From Bromus sterilis (Eukaryota; Streptophyta; Magnoliopsida; Poales; Poaceae), in contig OX465601.1 of NCBI GenBank assembly GCA_950022295.1, positions 111,805,501 through 111,869,500 on the forward strand: DNA of 64,000 bases. The letters are read 5' to 3'. Made by a program: the position numbers and the translations under genes. Below the pieces are notes generated by a model that searched no databases, was not told the DNA's origin, and saw nothing but the letters and a program-made list of their open reading frames with translations. This document shows, piece after piece, positions 11,147 through 23,866 of this stretch (position 1 is the stretch's first letter; each line of letters begins with the position of its first letter).

Positions 11147-12762
11147 ATCTCCTCGGGTAATGGCATCCCCTTAGCTTGTTCCAAGCTTGGGGGAGTTCCC
11201 GGTATCTTTATCTTTTATCTTTGTCTTTATGAGTCAAGTAGAGTCGTATCATGTCTAGGGAAGTTACTTTATGAAATAGGTGTTGCATTGAGGTCTATCA
11301 CTCCTTTTGTGGAGAGCTTTGTATCCGTGAGTGTGGGGTCGTCTATGAAGGAATGTTAATGAGAAGTCTATTGTTTTCTTCGCTGCACTCGATATTCTCT
11401 TCACGCAATCGACATTATGAGCTGATTCTTATGGGGAGTATTGACCTTATATCAGGTATGGCTTCGAAAACTTTATTTAAATCTTGGCAAGTATAGCTTT
11501 GGTCATAACAACAAGCATGTTTTTCTCAAAGTAGCAACATAGCCAAAACCTTTGTGTTATTATGCTTGAAGTGTTATGTTGACAAGGAAGACAACTTTAT
11601 GTTTCATGCTAGTTTTAATGTTCATGCTTTGTATTGCTTGCATCTAAGTTGGCATCAATTGTCTGGTCTCTCAAAGCCTTGCTAGCCAAAACTCTGTACT
11701 AAGCGGAATTCTGCTTGTACTTCGATACCTTGAAACCAACATCTTCCACTTGAGTCCACCATACCTTCCTATTTGTGGTATTCCACTACCACTCCTAAAG
11801 TATATAATTTGTGTGCTATCTCTAGATGTTCAAAATCTTCTGTTTTGTGCCACTGATACAACTCATGAGGAAGTGGTGGGTAACCCATGATCTTCTTAAT
11901 TTGGACAAGTTTTATCTTGGGATTGCATGTCTAATCTCCAAACCCCTAATACGAGAAGGGACTGGCATGAGTGCCTAGCTCGTAAAAGATAAATACTAAC
12001 ACACAAGTTCCTTCGCCCATTTATGAGTGATAAACAAAGGAATTTAAGGGGATGTGATCGTCCCCACATGGGAGTCGTTCCTCGAAACTTGTCCAAATCA
12101 TGAAGTGAGTGAGTTATCCATCAGCAGTCGTTGACGGATCATGCACCTCCTAAAAGTCTGTTTTTATTCTGTTTGATCTAGAGATGGCACATGAGTTTTC
12201 CCTGCTTACCATTTTGCACGGGGTTTATCCTTTATTTTGTGCTGAGTCAGTCCTTCCTACTTCCTTCCTTCTTGAGAGAGAACATACACTTGATGTTAAT
12301 AAAGATTCTTGCATACAAAGCTGCATTGAAAGTTAGCATGTTACATCTTTGTTGACATTATCTTTTGATAAGTGAGTTGTTTTCAAAAGCTTATGCTGAG
12401 TAAACATCTTCCTTTGTGTTAACTTGTGCACTTCTTGACTAATAACATGTTCTTTCCAAAGCTTCAACTGGTTCCATTATAAGTTAAAGAGAAAAAGTAA
12501 AAGTTATTAGTTGTTCCTTGACCAAGCTTATGTTTGCCATGATTTGATGAGTTTTCCAGGTCCTACTTTGTTATAATTGTTACTACTTTCTCATAAGGAC
12601 CTTATGAGTTGAGGTTGCAGTTGAGGATGCTTCAGTTTGGTGAGAAATCTTGATGCTTCTTGTCCGTATTCTTTTATCGACGCTTCACTCTCTAAACTTG
12701 TGGACAGGTTTACCGAGCTCAGCAATCGCTTGGGGACAAGCGAGGTCTAATCTTGGGGGAGT
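11147..12762 (+). other. Element A 3' untranslated internal region ending in PPT
   Basis: No ORF of note. Blocks of this region recur inverted in element E (23867-24501, 38271-38474, 46760-47534), which lets those pieces be assigned. The last bases (CTTGGGGGAGT at 12752-12762) are the polypurine tract. Confidence 0.85.
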
Positions 12763-14275
12763 TGATATGTCCAAAATGCATCACTATTTTATATTGTAAT
12801 TTCATCCTATTCATTGATATATTCCACTTTAAAGTATTATTCTTATGTTGTTTTGGCTTGTTTTACACAGTTTACAACTTTCCGGTGCCGAAGCAGCAGA
12901 ACCAGAATTCAGCGGTGAAAAGTGGACACCAATTTGCTTAATCAGATCAAGTCCAAACGCGATGAAAATTTACGGGGAGTAGTTTTATGGGAATTGACTG
13001 GGGATCACCGATGATGGAGGTTAGGGGACCCACCAGGCAGCCAGAAGGGTGCCTGGCGCGGCCCCCCTCCTGGCCGCGCCAGGCACCCTCCTGGATGCCT
13101 GGTGGCCCCCCTCGGTGCCCCCTCTCGCCTATAAAACCCCCCTGGGGTGAAAACCCTAAAGAGAGAAGAGTTTTCCGTGTTTCGCCGCCGCCACGGGGCG
13201 GAAACCTACAGAGGAGAAAAGCCATCTCCGGCGGGCATATTCCGTCGGGGAGATCACCTCCCGGAAGGGGAGATCGTCGCCATCATCATCATCATCGTCA
13301 CGGGCATCATCGAGATCATCATCAACATCATCCCCAACATCAGCGCCATCTCCATCTCCATCCCATCTCATCTCACAATTGAAACTTGTGTTGTAATCTG
13401 TACTATCTATCCTCTCTACTCTGTTGGTGTTGATTACTACTTTGTGGTGAATGCTATTGAGTTTTTTTGGAGAAATATCATTGTGTCCAGATTGTTTGCC
13501 ACCAATCTATCACCTCTGATCATGATCTCTTTTACGTCTTGTGAGTAGTTAATTTAGTTCTTGAGAACATGGGAGAAGTCTAGTTGTTAGTAGTCATATT
13601 ATGTTGAAGTATTATGTGTTGTTTGATACTTAAGTTGTGTTGTTATTTCTCTAGTGGTGTTATGTGAGTCGAACACTTAACACTTCACCTTTCATGGGCC
13701 TAGAGGAATACATTGTGCACAAAGGTTGCTTATGGTGGGTTGCCGGAGTGACAGAAACCTGAACCTCAGTTCGCACACTTTTGCACAAGGGAGTTATGGA
13801 TCCTTGATCGTAATGCTGTGGTTAGGCTTATGCCTTAATTACTACCTTGTATTTGCGGATTCTTGCAAGGTGTGTAATCATAAGAGTACACTTATCTTAG
13901 TCTAGAAGGTGTACTAGCATTGATCCACCCACCGACACTTATCAACACAATACATATTACATGGCGGAGTATGATGAAAGTAACTTGGCTATCTCTCCCG
14001 TGTGTTCTCGAGAACGCTTTAGCTTTTATAAGTTTAGTTCCTAGGCTTATCCTTGTGAAAGGATTGGGCCACTTGTTACTCCTCCGTTACCCTGTTTACT
14101 TTGCTTGACTTTTACTTTTCTGTTGCTTAAACCAAAACCCCCTAAATATTTACCTTTGAGTGTGTGCAACCTTTCCTTATCCAGTGTCACTTATCAGCAC
14201 CTTCTGCTCCTCGTGGGATTGACATCCTTATTTATCGAAAACCTACAATTTATCCCCTAGACTTGTGGGTTATCA
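12763..14275 (+). repeat. Element A LTR (1513 bp)
   Basis: It begins TGATATGTCC (TGATACGTCC in the E copies) and ends GGGTTATCA. Length and sequence agree with the 1517-bp LTRs of E. A GC-rich block (13030-13120) precedes a TATA box (CTATAAAAC, 13129-13137), and a telo-box-like AAAACCCTAAA follows near 13150. A CAT trinucleotide tract lies at about 13277-13340. Confidence 0.9.
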
Positions 14276-14349
14276 AGAATCGTTTATTGGCGCGGTTAAC
14301 GGGGGAGGAAACCCAACTAAACCTATTAACTTCACCGCCATCACCACAG
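14276..14349 (+). other. PBS and leader fragment attached to the A LTR
   Basis: At 14288-14305, TGGCGCGGTTAACGGGGG is a decayed tRNA-Asp PBS with four mismatches, at the same distance from the LTR end as in E and H. About 45 bp of leader follow before sequence of element C begins. A PBS here means this LTR also acted as a 5' LTR or was joined to one by recombination. Confidence 0.7.
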
Positions 14350-15265
14350 CACATCCCCTAGACTCATGTTTTTCTCACTCAAGCGTGTCATCAGGGGCAT
14401 GTACCCACAATCGAGCATAACGTTCCCTCTTGGAGTCACTACCTACTACTTGGCCAAAGCAATAAACAACAACGGAGAACATGCAAGAATTACTTAGGAA
14501 CAAAAATATAAGAGATAAAGACCAAATATATTAATCTATCACAATCTGAACATAATCTCATAATCCATCAGATCCCATCAAACTCAGCATAGCAAAAGCA
14601 GAAAGATTACATATGTGCCTCGATCATGTAGGGCAGGTCACGAGGTCTAAACCATGAAGAACAAAGAGGGGAGGAGAACATCACATAGCTACTGATCGCG
14701 GACCCATGGTCCAAAGGAAACTACTCACGGCACATCCAGGAAGCGTCCATGGTGGAGGGGAAGCTCCCGGGGGTCGATCCTCCCTCCGGCAGGGTGTCAG
14801 GAAGGGTCCTGACGGTGCTCCCGATCTTCGAAGCGCGGCGGGGGAGGAACATAGGCGAGATAGCGAAATAGGGTTCTGTCTTCGGAAGTTTCCCGTGGCG
14901 GAGAAGAAATAGGCGAAGGGGGCAGCCAGGGGGGCACCAGCGGTCCAGGCGCCCCCCCCCCCTGGCACGGCCAGGCGCCTGGGGCCCTGGTGGGTCCCGC
15001 CTGGCCCCCCCTTCGGGACTCCGCAAGGTTCCTTCATGCTGATTTTTTATCTGACGTTTCTCGAATTTTTTGAGCACTTTTAATATGGGGGGGAAAACTG
15101 AAATAGAAAAACAGCAGAAAACAGAAGCTGGCACTGGGGTGCACTGAGTTAATAGGTTAGTCAAAATATGATCAAAAGTGTATGAAAGTGTATTTAGATC
15201 ATAGCAATATCACACAAAACATGCATGGAGCAAGCAGAAACTATCGATACGTTTGGGACGTATCA
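14350..15265 (-). repeat. Element C 3' LTR, truncated
   Basis: The reverse complement of the LTR start (TGATACGTCCC) lies at 15265. Homology to B LTRs continues to 14350 and stops. The GC-rich promoter block lies at about 14930-15010. Confidence 0.9.
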
Positions 15266-16463
15266 ACATCCCAAGCTTAATTCCTGCTCGTCCTCAAGTA
15301 GGTAAATGATAACAAGCATAATTTCTGTGGTGACATGCTAAAAACATATAAGAACTTTGAAAAGTAAAGCAATCAAGGTACGAGATTCAATTCAATTCAT
15401 AACATGCAAGAGTCTATATTAGCATTTAAACAAGTAACAAAAAAAACATTAGGTGCAAGAGCTCTCGCTGTCCGTGACTCGAATGTCTCCAAATGGTGTT
15501 TGCGTGCAAGAAGAGGGATAGGGGATACGAGAAAAAAGTATTTTTGTGTTGAGAACTCAATCTACTAAAGTTTCACACTTGGTCTTCTTTGGAATCTTAT
15601 CTTGACTCATCCCCAGACCACTAGCCAGGTACAAGTCAATTTGATCCTCTCCTTTTCGATGTTTTGAGCACTCATGCAATGGATAAGCGTAAGCACGAGA
15701 GTTGACACTTAGGATGGCAAAGAGTGAAATATGGTGGAGGAGGAAGACAAAAAGGATGAGATAGGCTCACATCAATGAGGACAATCATAGGCGAGAAGGC
15801 TAAATGATAGATATGATGTGAGGAGTAGGGATTGCCATGCAACAGATGCACATATGTGCTAGAAAGCTCTCCAATGGAACTAGTGAGGGTGCATCTAACT
15901 TGCTCGCTCATTAAGACCTAGAGCTCTTTTTAGGAAGCTCATCCTTGAAATATGCAAGCCAAGTTCTATAGTGTGAAGGTCCCCACATAGCTATATGCAT
16001 GAATGATCATCTCTATGGAGTACAAGGATAAGAGGGAGTACTAGTGTGGATCCTTCAAAAGGATAGTAGTGTTCCCCCTTTCTCTCTTTTTATTTATTTT
16101 TTCTATTTTTTCTATTTTTTGCTGTCCTCAACGGCTCTTTCTATTTAACACTCATTTGTCCTCTTTGGGATCTTTTATTTTGTCCACTTTGGGATCTTTT
16201 CCTCACTTAAGGGCAACACTCTAATTTACAAGAGGGTATAGAAGATTTTTCACACTTTACAAGGTAATCAAATCATAAAGAAGATGTAGCTATCATGATG
16301 TATGCAATGTATGTCGTTGCCAGTGTAGCAGGAACATGTAAGACATGAAGATCAAGTCATGAAGAGGTGGAAGTTGCATTGAAATATATCTCAGAAAGGC
16401 TATGGAAATGCCTTGATAGGTAGGTATGGTGGCTGTTTTGAGGAATGATATAAGGATGTTTAT
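15266..16463 (-). other. Element C 3' internal region
   Basis: Inverted homolog of about 7800-9062 in B, including the PPT (AAGCTTGGGATGT on the minus strand, directly at the LTR). There is no intact ORF. The aORF homolog at 16359-16463 has stops. Confidence 0.8.
16459..16463. repeat. Probable target duplication of element D, left copy (TTTAT)
   Basis: The five bases before the TG of the D LTR. The partner copy would lie beyond the window, so this cannot be confirmed here. Confidence 0.4.
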
Positions 16464-19400
16464 TGTGACGTCCCCAAAATCAATTCGTGTACAGTAATCA
16501 TACACGCAGGGTACACGGCTGAAATTAGGGTGCCACGATGAGAATATCACAGCACAACACTAAACATAAAAGGATAAACCAATATGTTACAATACCAGGG
16601 ATCACGAGGATCCGAATACATAAGTCATACAAGCCATAATATCTGAGTACAGACATAGTTAGTCAAGTTTTGCCTTAAGAAGGCTAGCACAAATGACATC
16701 AGAGATACAAATCGAAAAGGCGAGGCCTCCTGCCTGGGATCCTCCGAAACTACTCCTGGTCCTGGCTAGCGGGGGTCTCGACGTAGTAGTATCCGCCTCC
16801 GAGGTACTCCTGCTCCTGGGCTCCAACGTCGACTGCAGCGTCCGATCAGGCAAAACATAAAGGGGGAAATAAAGCAAAGGTGAGTATCTAGCATACCCGC
16901 GAGTCTTACGTCCGCTACTAAGCATTATGCATTGTATCAAATGGAAATGGGAGGTTGTATATAGTGGACTGCAAGATAGAAATCAGAATAAGGGTAAGAA
17001 GCTAGGCCTATCGAAGACTAGCATCTTCTGACGTGTCTTGCAGCATGAGAAGAGAAACAGCCAACAGTTCAATAACATGAATGTAATAACAATGCAGCAG
17101 AAGTTGCTGCAGCATTGTATAATAGTAAGTTGTAATAATTAATAATAATAATGCCTCCGAGTTCCCTTCCTCGACTCCCTACGAGGAAGAAGACACGGAA
17201 CCATACAGTTTAATAGTAGTAGTTTGTAGTGGTAAGATCCAGCTTCAGCATAAAGCGTCCTGTTACCGTGGACACGGCTATTCGAATAGATTAAACTCCC
17301 TGCAGGGGTGCACTACTTTTCAGCCTGCACGCTCGGATCTCCAGGGTGGAGGCAACCTTGTTAGGGAATGCCCCACCGAGGCTATCCGACACGACGCAGC
17401 CCATCCTAGGCTCGACAGAGAGGCCATCCGCCGGACTATATCCTATGCGCCAAGGGGTCTAGGTCCCTCACCCTTGCACGCTCCTGCACGTTGCGTGGCT
17501 GGCCGGTGAAGCAAAAGCAAATCCAAATACACACCGCTCGAGCGAAGAAGACACAACTTCCCAGCGCAGGCCGTGGTACTGCTGACGTCTGAGGAGCTTT
17601 CGGACAAACTACGACGCAGGGGAGCCCATAACTCCTTATCCCATGTGAAGGTACTGCGTACAGGCCTTTGCGGTCTCTCAATTCATCCGCCGAACCATTT
17701 AGCATTTTAATTAACCTGCGTGACAACCGTTATCGTTGCCTTGACGTAACTGACCCGCGGTCAACGACAGCAGTCAGGACCACCAGTACATCGGTGCCTT
17801 CCCTGTCGTCCCACCAAGTCTCTGCGGTTACCAACAAGGTGAACCGTCTCCTTACCTTGTCTCGCGTGTGCCCTTGGTAGAGCTCGACTTTTCGTGGTTT
17901 GGTAACTCTCGCGAGATACGAGCAGGGGCCAAGCACGCCAGTAATGTCGGTCGTACCCTCCCTGTCGCTCCCGACAATATACCGCTCGCGGGCACCGTTG
18001 GGTCGCCCGACTCTTACCTTTAAGGACACCAGTTGGTTCGAGTACCTACCATTAAGTGAAACCAGGAGGTATCACCCTCGATGGAACACTTAAAGAGGTT
18101 TGACAAAGACATCAGCGGAATGAACTAAAGAGGTAAACCTCGTATCATCCCGGTGATGCTACGCTACTGAGCCGACGAGAGTGAAATACGAGTTCGTCCA
18201 CTCGAAAGTCAAACTCGAAGCGACTCGGCAGAGTCTCGCCGTTGTAAGTTACCTAGGGTGTTTGCATTGATCCGTACCTGTTGCAGTTGTATATATTTTG
18301 TATACGCGTCACTCCTCTGAGTGATCACGACCCGCTATCTAATCCTAGCTAACAATGCGCAGGGCTCCCTGCTGAAATAATGCATAAGTAATATAGGCAG
18401 CATAGGATAAAGGAGGTACATCAAGGGACGACAAAAACAGGCTATGTAATTGAATAGGATTGTTATCGTAGCAGCAGCAGTAACAATTCCTAGTGAAAGA
18501 AAGTACGAAAAGGTAGGCGATATCTGGGGAAGAGAGTGGCTCTGCTTTCCTGGAAGCTCGACAGTAGAGGTAGGTTCGTCGACGAAGTAGTCGTACCCAG
18601 CAGCGGTGTAGTCGACAGCAGCGGGGTCTATCGGAGATAAGGGGGGACAGTATATACACAGCAATCACAAACAAACATATGCATGGCGTGACAGATGCAA
18701 TGTTAACGGTGTTCTAACACAGTGCAATATATTATGCTCGGGGCGGGAATTAATCCGGGGATGAACTGCCAACTCCGGGTGATTACCGGACAGGGTGTCC
18801 GAAGGGGAAGGGTTCATGCCGGAGGTGTCGTGGACATCTGACAAACGTATGGAGGGTGTATCCGTGTTAGTTGAGCTATTCTGAACAACTTTCGTGTTCA
18901 GAATAAATTCATCCGGATACTTTAACAGTACCGGACAAATCATCGGACAGACGGTCCGGAGGGGGACGGTTTGATATTCGGTATGTTAGAGGGGTGTGGT
19001 TGACATACGGATAGCGTATCCGTATTCTTTATATTTTTCTGATCAATTTTCATGTATAAAGTTTTTCAATCTGACTTACGGTTTAAAAGATATTTAAATT
19101 CAAAGTTTTAATCATTTTAAAAGATTTTCTGAATTATTTTATTAATTAAATAACAACATTATCCACAGAGGGGTTGACTGGTCAAACCTGACCAGTGGGT
19201 CCCACTGGTCAGCCTCACATTGCTAATAAAACAATTAATTAAATTTAATTACCCACTGGACCCACATGTCAGCCACTATGACTAATATTAATTTATCTAA
19301 ATAAATATGCTGACAGGTGGGACCCAGGTGTAAGCGACACAGGGGTTTAATTAATAGGTTTTATTTATTTAAAAGGGCATGGGCCCATATGTCATAGGTC

Positions 19401-20730
19401 CAGGGGGTTTTACTCTAACAGTTCTTTAATTATGGGGCAGGGTTATTATCTAATCTGTTTAATTAGCAAAATCATTAGGGGAGGGGGGCCCACTAGTCAG
19501 TGGGCTAGCCCATGGCTCCAACAGAGCACGCTGGCGGTGAGGCACTGGACGCGGCGGCGGCGAGCGGGGTGAGGGCTTCGGTGGCCTAACGGGGCAACAA
19601 GGGGCGGGAATCGGACGACTCGACACCGCGCATCTATTGGGGCACGTCATGGTCGCCGGGGTCGACTGGAACAGCGGCCACGATGAGGCACAGGCGGCGG
19701 CCGGAGCATGGTGTGGTGGGTATGGCGTTCGTAGGGTCCAAATCGAAGTGCGGGGACTTGTAGAGGGAGCGGGAGCTCACATGGGTCCAGTAGGGAGGGG
19801 CAGCGGGCTCGGGGAGGCGTTGCCGGCGATGAATCGCCGCGGCGGTTGCCGACGGCCGGGTGGATGTCGACGACGAATTCGTCGCCTGTGGTGCGTCCCG
19901 GACCGTGCTTGAGGGTGGGGAAGACCTGGAGGAGGACGGCGGCGGTCTTGGACGTGTTCTCGGGGTTCGGCGGGGTGCTTGGCCGCGTGAGCTCACGCTG
20001 GCGCGTTCATGGCGGCTCGGGCGCGAGGAAGAAGACGGAATCGAGCGCGGGGGTGGGGGAATGGAGTGGCGCCAGGGGGTTCTAGGGTTAGGGTTCGGGG
20101 AGGGGGGCACGGGGCTTTAACCCCTCGACGGCAGCCGCCGATGGCCGCCACGGCACGACCGGCGTGGAGCCGCTGGATGCTCTTCACGCAAGGCCAAGGA
20201 AGAAGACAACGGGGAGGGGGGCGTGGTGGGCCGGGGTGTGCTGGGGGTGGGCTCAGCCCAGTGGGTGGCCTTGCCCCTGAGCTTAGTTTAGGTTTTTTTT
20301 GTTTCTTTTCTTTTTTCCTTTTTGTTGTATTTATTTTATTAGCCTAGCATTTGAGTTTTTCAAAATATGAAAGTTGTTCCAATATTGGTGTTACATTTTG
20401 CACTATTGCTACAAAAATTTTGGGCTCTAAATAAAATCATTTAGTAATTTATTTAGATAATAAATTATTAAATTGGACCTTTTAAGTTATTGTTTGAATT
20501 GTTTGATTTATTAAAAAGGTTAATAAATTCCCAAGGTTGGTTGAACATGGTCCAATGATTATTTGGGATTTAACAAAAGTGGTTGCACCAATTTTGGACA
20601 AGATTTTATTTATCACATATTTTTAATATTCATGAAAAGGCATTTTGAGTTTGTGTTGATTCAAAAATGATCAAGGCATGATTAGCAGCAGTAATTGTGA
20701 TTACTGTAGCGTGACACCCGGGGTGTTACA
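16464..20730 (-). repeat. Element D 3' LTR (4267 bp)
   Basis: In window orientation it starts TGTGACGTCC and ends GGGTGTTACA. The left half (16464 to about 18950) is closely related to the F LTRs. The GC-rich middle (about 19450-20280) has diverged or been replaced. A 25-bp palindrome at 19188-19212 is shared with F. Confidence 0.9.
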
Positions 20731-22349
20731 AATCTCCCCCACTACAAAGAATTCTCGTCCCGAGAATTAAAGGTAGTGAAAGGGGTAAATCTTTGGTGTC
20801 GTATTCTAACGAGTCTTATTGGTCTTGTTTGCTACTTTCAATCCTCCTTGTTGATGTCTTCATTTCTCTGCATCAACGCATCTCGACAAGTTGTCATCCT
20901 TCCAACGTTGTCTTCATCATACTTACGGATAGGTTAGGAGGGAAAACTTAAGGGGGCGGATCGGTACAAGGTTAATCAACCGAGGTTGTCCAAGGGAATG
21001 GGGTACAAAGTATCTCACAAGTTAAGCCCAGGGAGATACATCGAGAGAAACAAAAGAAGGCATGAGAAGTTTTCAAGCGGATATGCAAGCATTCGACGAT
21101 GATAATGGAGGATGAAAAGGGGGTCCAGAGCATCAGGCATAAGCACTGAGTCTGATATCGAACTGAATATCACAAGGAAGAGGACTCGTGAGTTTCATAC
21201 GAGGTCAATCAAGAGGAATAACCTCGAGAATAGAAAGGTACAAGAGAGTCAGGTTTTGATCCTTTGGAACTGTGGGTTATGGGCCCACATTGAATATGAA
21301 GGGTGGTGGCAAACAATGCGATCAAGTTGCAAGGTAAGTCAGAGAACATCTTGTTAGCTATGTCGGAAACAACGCCGGTTCCAAGGGCAAGGGATGAAGA
21401 AAACCATTTTCCTGCTCGTTAAGATGAGGCGGACCAATTGGCAAAGTTATCGTCCATCGGTGGTCACCGAAAAGTCATCAACAATAGTAACAGGTTTTAC
21501 AGACAAAGTAGTACACCAAAGTGTTTACATAAGCAGGGAATTATCACTGCTCAGATAAGATACATAACTATAAAGGTTAAACGGACCAATGGAAGGAAAA
21601 ATGTGATCATACTCAAGTATTAGGTGTCTACCCTTCCCACGGGAAAGTAGAGCACGATATACATGTCCAAGTTTGTAATGGCAGGGAGTCAAAGGAGGTT
21701 GTCGATGATAACACAAATTATCGAGGGGCAAGGATGGCATTTCACACCATGAACTCAATAGACACATGGGAGAAGTCAGCATGTTGATGATGAACACGAC
21801 ACATCATGTCAAAAGGTTTCAAGAAAATACAATCGAACAACTGAGACATCAAGCAAAAGGAATGGTGAAGCAAAAGTATTCGGTGTTCCCGGTTGACGAC
21901 AACCCAGAACCATGAAATGGCTATGACAGGGATATGCATTATTTCATCACAATTCATAAGATGTAGTGCAAAGGCATGATATCCTCGAGATACCAGGGGA
22001 ATACCCGAAGGTAGAATGGTGGATCATAGATGCAGCAGAATTTCAACCGAGGGGACAATTACTTTTACAAGAAGCTCTCATGATTAGTTCTACATAGTAT
22101 CCATGGGCATGAACACAAGGTTCAGGGTCGACTCCCACTTCTTCAATGCATAACATTTCAATCACTTCTCGCTTTCGATGAAGTTGTAGAGTAGGAAATT
22201 TATCTGGCGTAACACCAGTAGAGTAAGACCCGTAGAAGTTCATGGGTTCACAAAGATGGATGAAGCATAGATCCAACCCATAGGGACATTTTTAAGGATC
22301 TATACGACAAACAATAGGAACAAGAGATACAAGTTTGAAAGGAGAAGGC
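20731..22349 (-). other. Element D 3' internal region, noncoding
   Basis: The PPT (minus strand, purine-rich GTGGGGGAGATT, 20731-20742) and an 8-bp-stem hairpin (20750-20768) match F. The rest has no ORF longer than about 95 codons and no resemblance to F pol that I can see. Confidence 0.75.
22345..22349. repeat. Target site duplication of element E, left copy (AAGGC)
   Basis: Matches 54696-54700 on the other side of E, 32 kb away. Confidence 0.95.
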
Positions 22350-23866
22350 TGATGACCCACAACGTAAGGGATCGATTGCAGTGTTTTCGATAAGTAAGAG
22401 TGTCGAACCCAACGAGGAGCAGGAGGTAATAGCAAGTGACTTTGGCAAGGAGATAACTGCAAGCACTGAAAGATAACTTTTTAGGGGTTTTCTTGGTATA
22501 AGCAATAGGAAAGTAAAAACGAGCAAAGTAAAAGGTACTGGAGAGTAACGAGTGGCCCAATCCTTTCTGAGAAAAGGAGAGGCCTAGCAACTAAACTTAT
22601 AAAAGCTAAAGTGTTCTTGAGGACACACGGCAGAGGTAGTCATGTGCTTTCGCCATATTCCGTATCGGTACTATGTGCTGTGTTGATAAGTGTTGAGTGG
22701 GTGGATCTACGCTAGTACACCCTCTAGACTAAGATAAGTGTACTCTTATGATTAAACACCTTGCAAGGATCCGCAAATACAAGATAGTAATTAAGGCAAA
22801 AGCCTAACCATAGCAATACGATCGGTGATGCATTGTTCCCTCGTGCAAAAGCGTGCAAACTGGGGTTTAGGTTTCTGTCACTCCGGCAACCCACCGTAAG
22901 CATTCTTTGTACACAATGTATCCCCCTAGGTCCTTGATAAGGCGAAGTGTTGAGTGTTCGACTCACACAACACCACTAGGAAAATAACAACACAACTTAA
23001 ATATCAACCAACACATATTACTTCAACACCATATGACTACTAACAACTAGACTTCTCCCATGTCCTCAAGAACTAAAGTAACTACTCACAAGACATAAAG
23101 GAGATCATGATCAGTGGGGATAAATAGATGATAAACAATCTGAACACAATAATATTTCTCCAACAAAACTCAATAGCATTCACCACTAAGTAGTAATCAA
23201 CACCGATAGAGTAGACAGGATAGATAGTACGGATTACAACATGAGTTGCAATTGTGACATGAGATTGGATGGAGGTGGAGATGGTGCTGATGATGAGAAT
23301 GATGTTGATGATGATCTCGATGATGCCCGTGGCGATGGTGATGACGATGGTGACGATCTCCCCTTTCGGGAGGTGATCTCCCCGGCGGAATCTGCCCGTC
23401 AGAGATGGCTTTTCTTCTCTGTAGGTTTCCGCCACGGAGCGGCGGCGGAACTCCGGAAACTCTCTGTCTTTAGGGTTTTTGGATCACGAGGAGTATATAG
23501 GCCAGAGGGGGGAGCCGGGAGTGGCCCCGGGGGTCCAGACGCCCTCCCGACGCGGCCAGGGGTGGGGCCGCGCCAGGTGGCCGCCTGGGCACCCTGTGGC
23601 CCCCCTCTGGCAGCTCTTTTGCATGTCTTCGTGATACTTCTGGAAAATAGCCTCCGTCGATTTTCAGGTGATTTGGAGGTATTCTTCTTCAGCAACTCAA
23701 CGTCCACTTTTTACCGCTGAATCCTGCGTCTGTTGCTTCGGCACCGGAAAGTTGCAAACTGTGTAAAATAAGCCAAAACAACATAATAATAGCATCATAT
23801 CATGAAATATATCAATAAATAAGAAAGAATTACTATATAAAATAGTGATGCATTTTGGACGTATCA
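22350..23866 (-). repeat. Element E 3' LTR (1517 bp)
   Basis: The minus strand begins TGATACGTCCAAAATGCATC at 23866 and ends GGGTCATCA at 22350. The TATA box lies at 23492-23501, and the GC-rich block at about 23517-23602 has a few G-to-A/C-to-T changes relative to the 5' LTR. Confidence 0.95.

Larger units (their letters stand above)
1..14349 (+). mobile_element. Element A: Athila-like Ty3/gypsy retrotransposon, 5' part outside window, split by element B
   Basis: The window opens inside this element's pol gene, so its 5' LTR, gag and the start of pol lie to the left. The order seen is pol (1-2420, resuming at 10692), a degraded extra ORF (10834-11146), a long untranslated stretch, a polypurine tract, an LTR (12763-14275), and then a primer-binding-site-like sequence plus leader to 14349. 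Pol and LTR match element E closely, so A and E belong to one family. Element B interrupts it with a GTTGT duplication. An LTR followed by a PBS is not a normal 3' end and suggests LTR recombination with a second copy. The family name is not certain. Confidence 0.9.
14350..16463 (-). mobile_element. Element C: truncated Sabrina-like element, inverted
   Basis: On the minus strand it reads 3' internal region (16463 to 15266), PPT, and then the first 916 bp of an LTR of the B family. The LTR stops at 14350, at the equivalent of about base 933 of the 1623-bp LTR. No target duplication is visible at that edge, so a deletion or other rearrangement removed the rest. At the other side, element D has inserted at 16464; the remainder of C must lie beyond D, outside this window. 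Confidence 0.88.

Noticed and set aside
13277..13340. Regular CAT-rich repeats considered as a CRISPR-like or satellite array
   Set aside because: A simple trinucleotide tract in an LTR, with no spacer structure.
13147..13548. 133-codon ORF with a His/Ile-rich stretch in the A LTR
   Set aside because: Translation of the CAT repeat in the LTR; frame not kept as a protein in E.
18335..18674. Two overlapping 109-codon minus-strand ORFs with hydrophobic segments
   Set aside because: Inside the D LTR; counterparts in F differ in frame and length. Not taken as membrane proteins.
19459..20347. ORFs of 60-158 codons on both strands
   Set aside because: Same GC-rich part of the D LTR; composition artefacts.
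23241..23720. 159-codon acidic ORF (Asp/Gly-rich), also at 54070-54549
   Set aside because: A translation of the GAT/CAT trinucleotide tract and GC block of the E LTRs on the strand opposite to transcription. No evidence of a protein.
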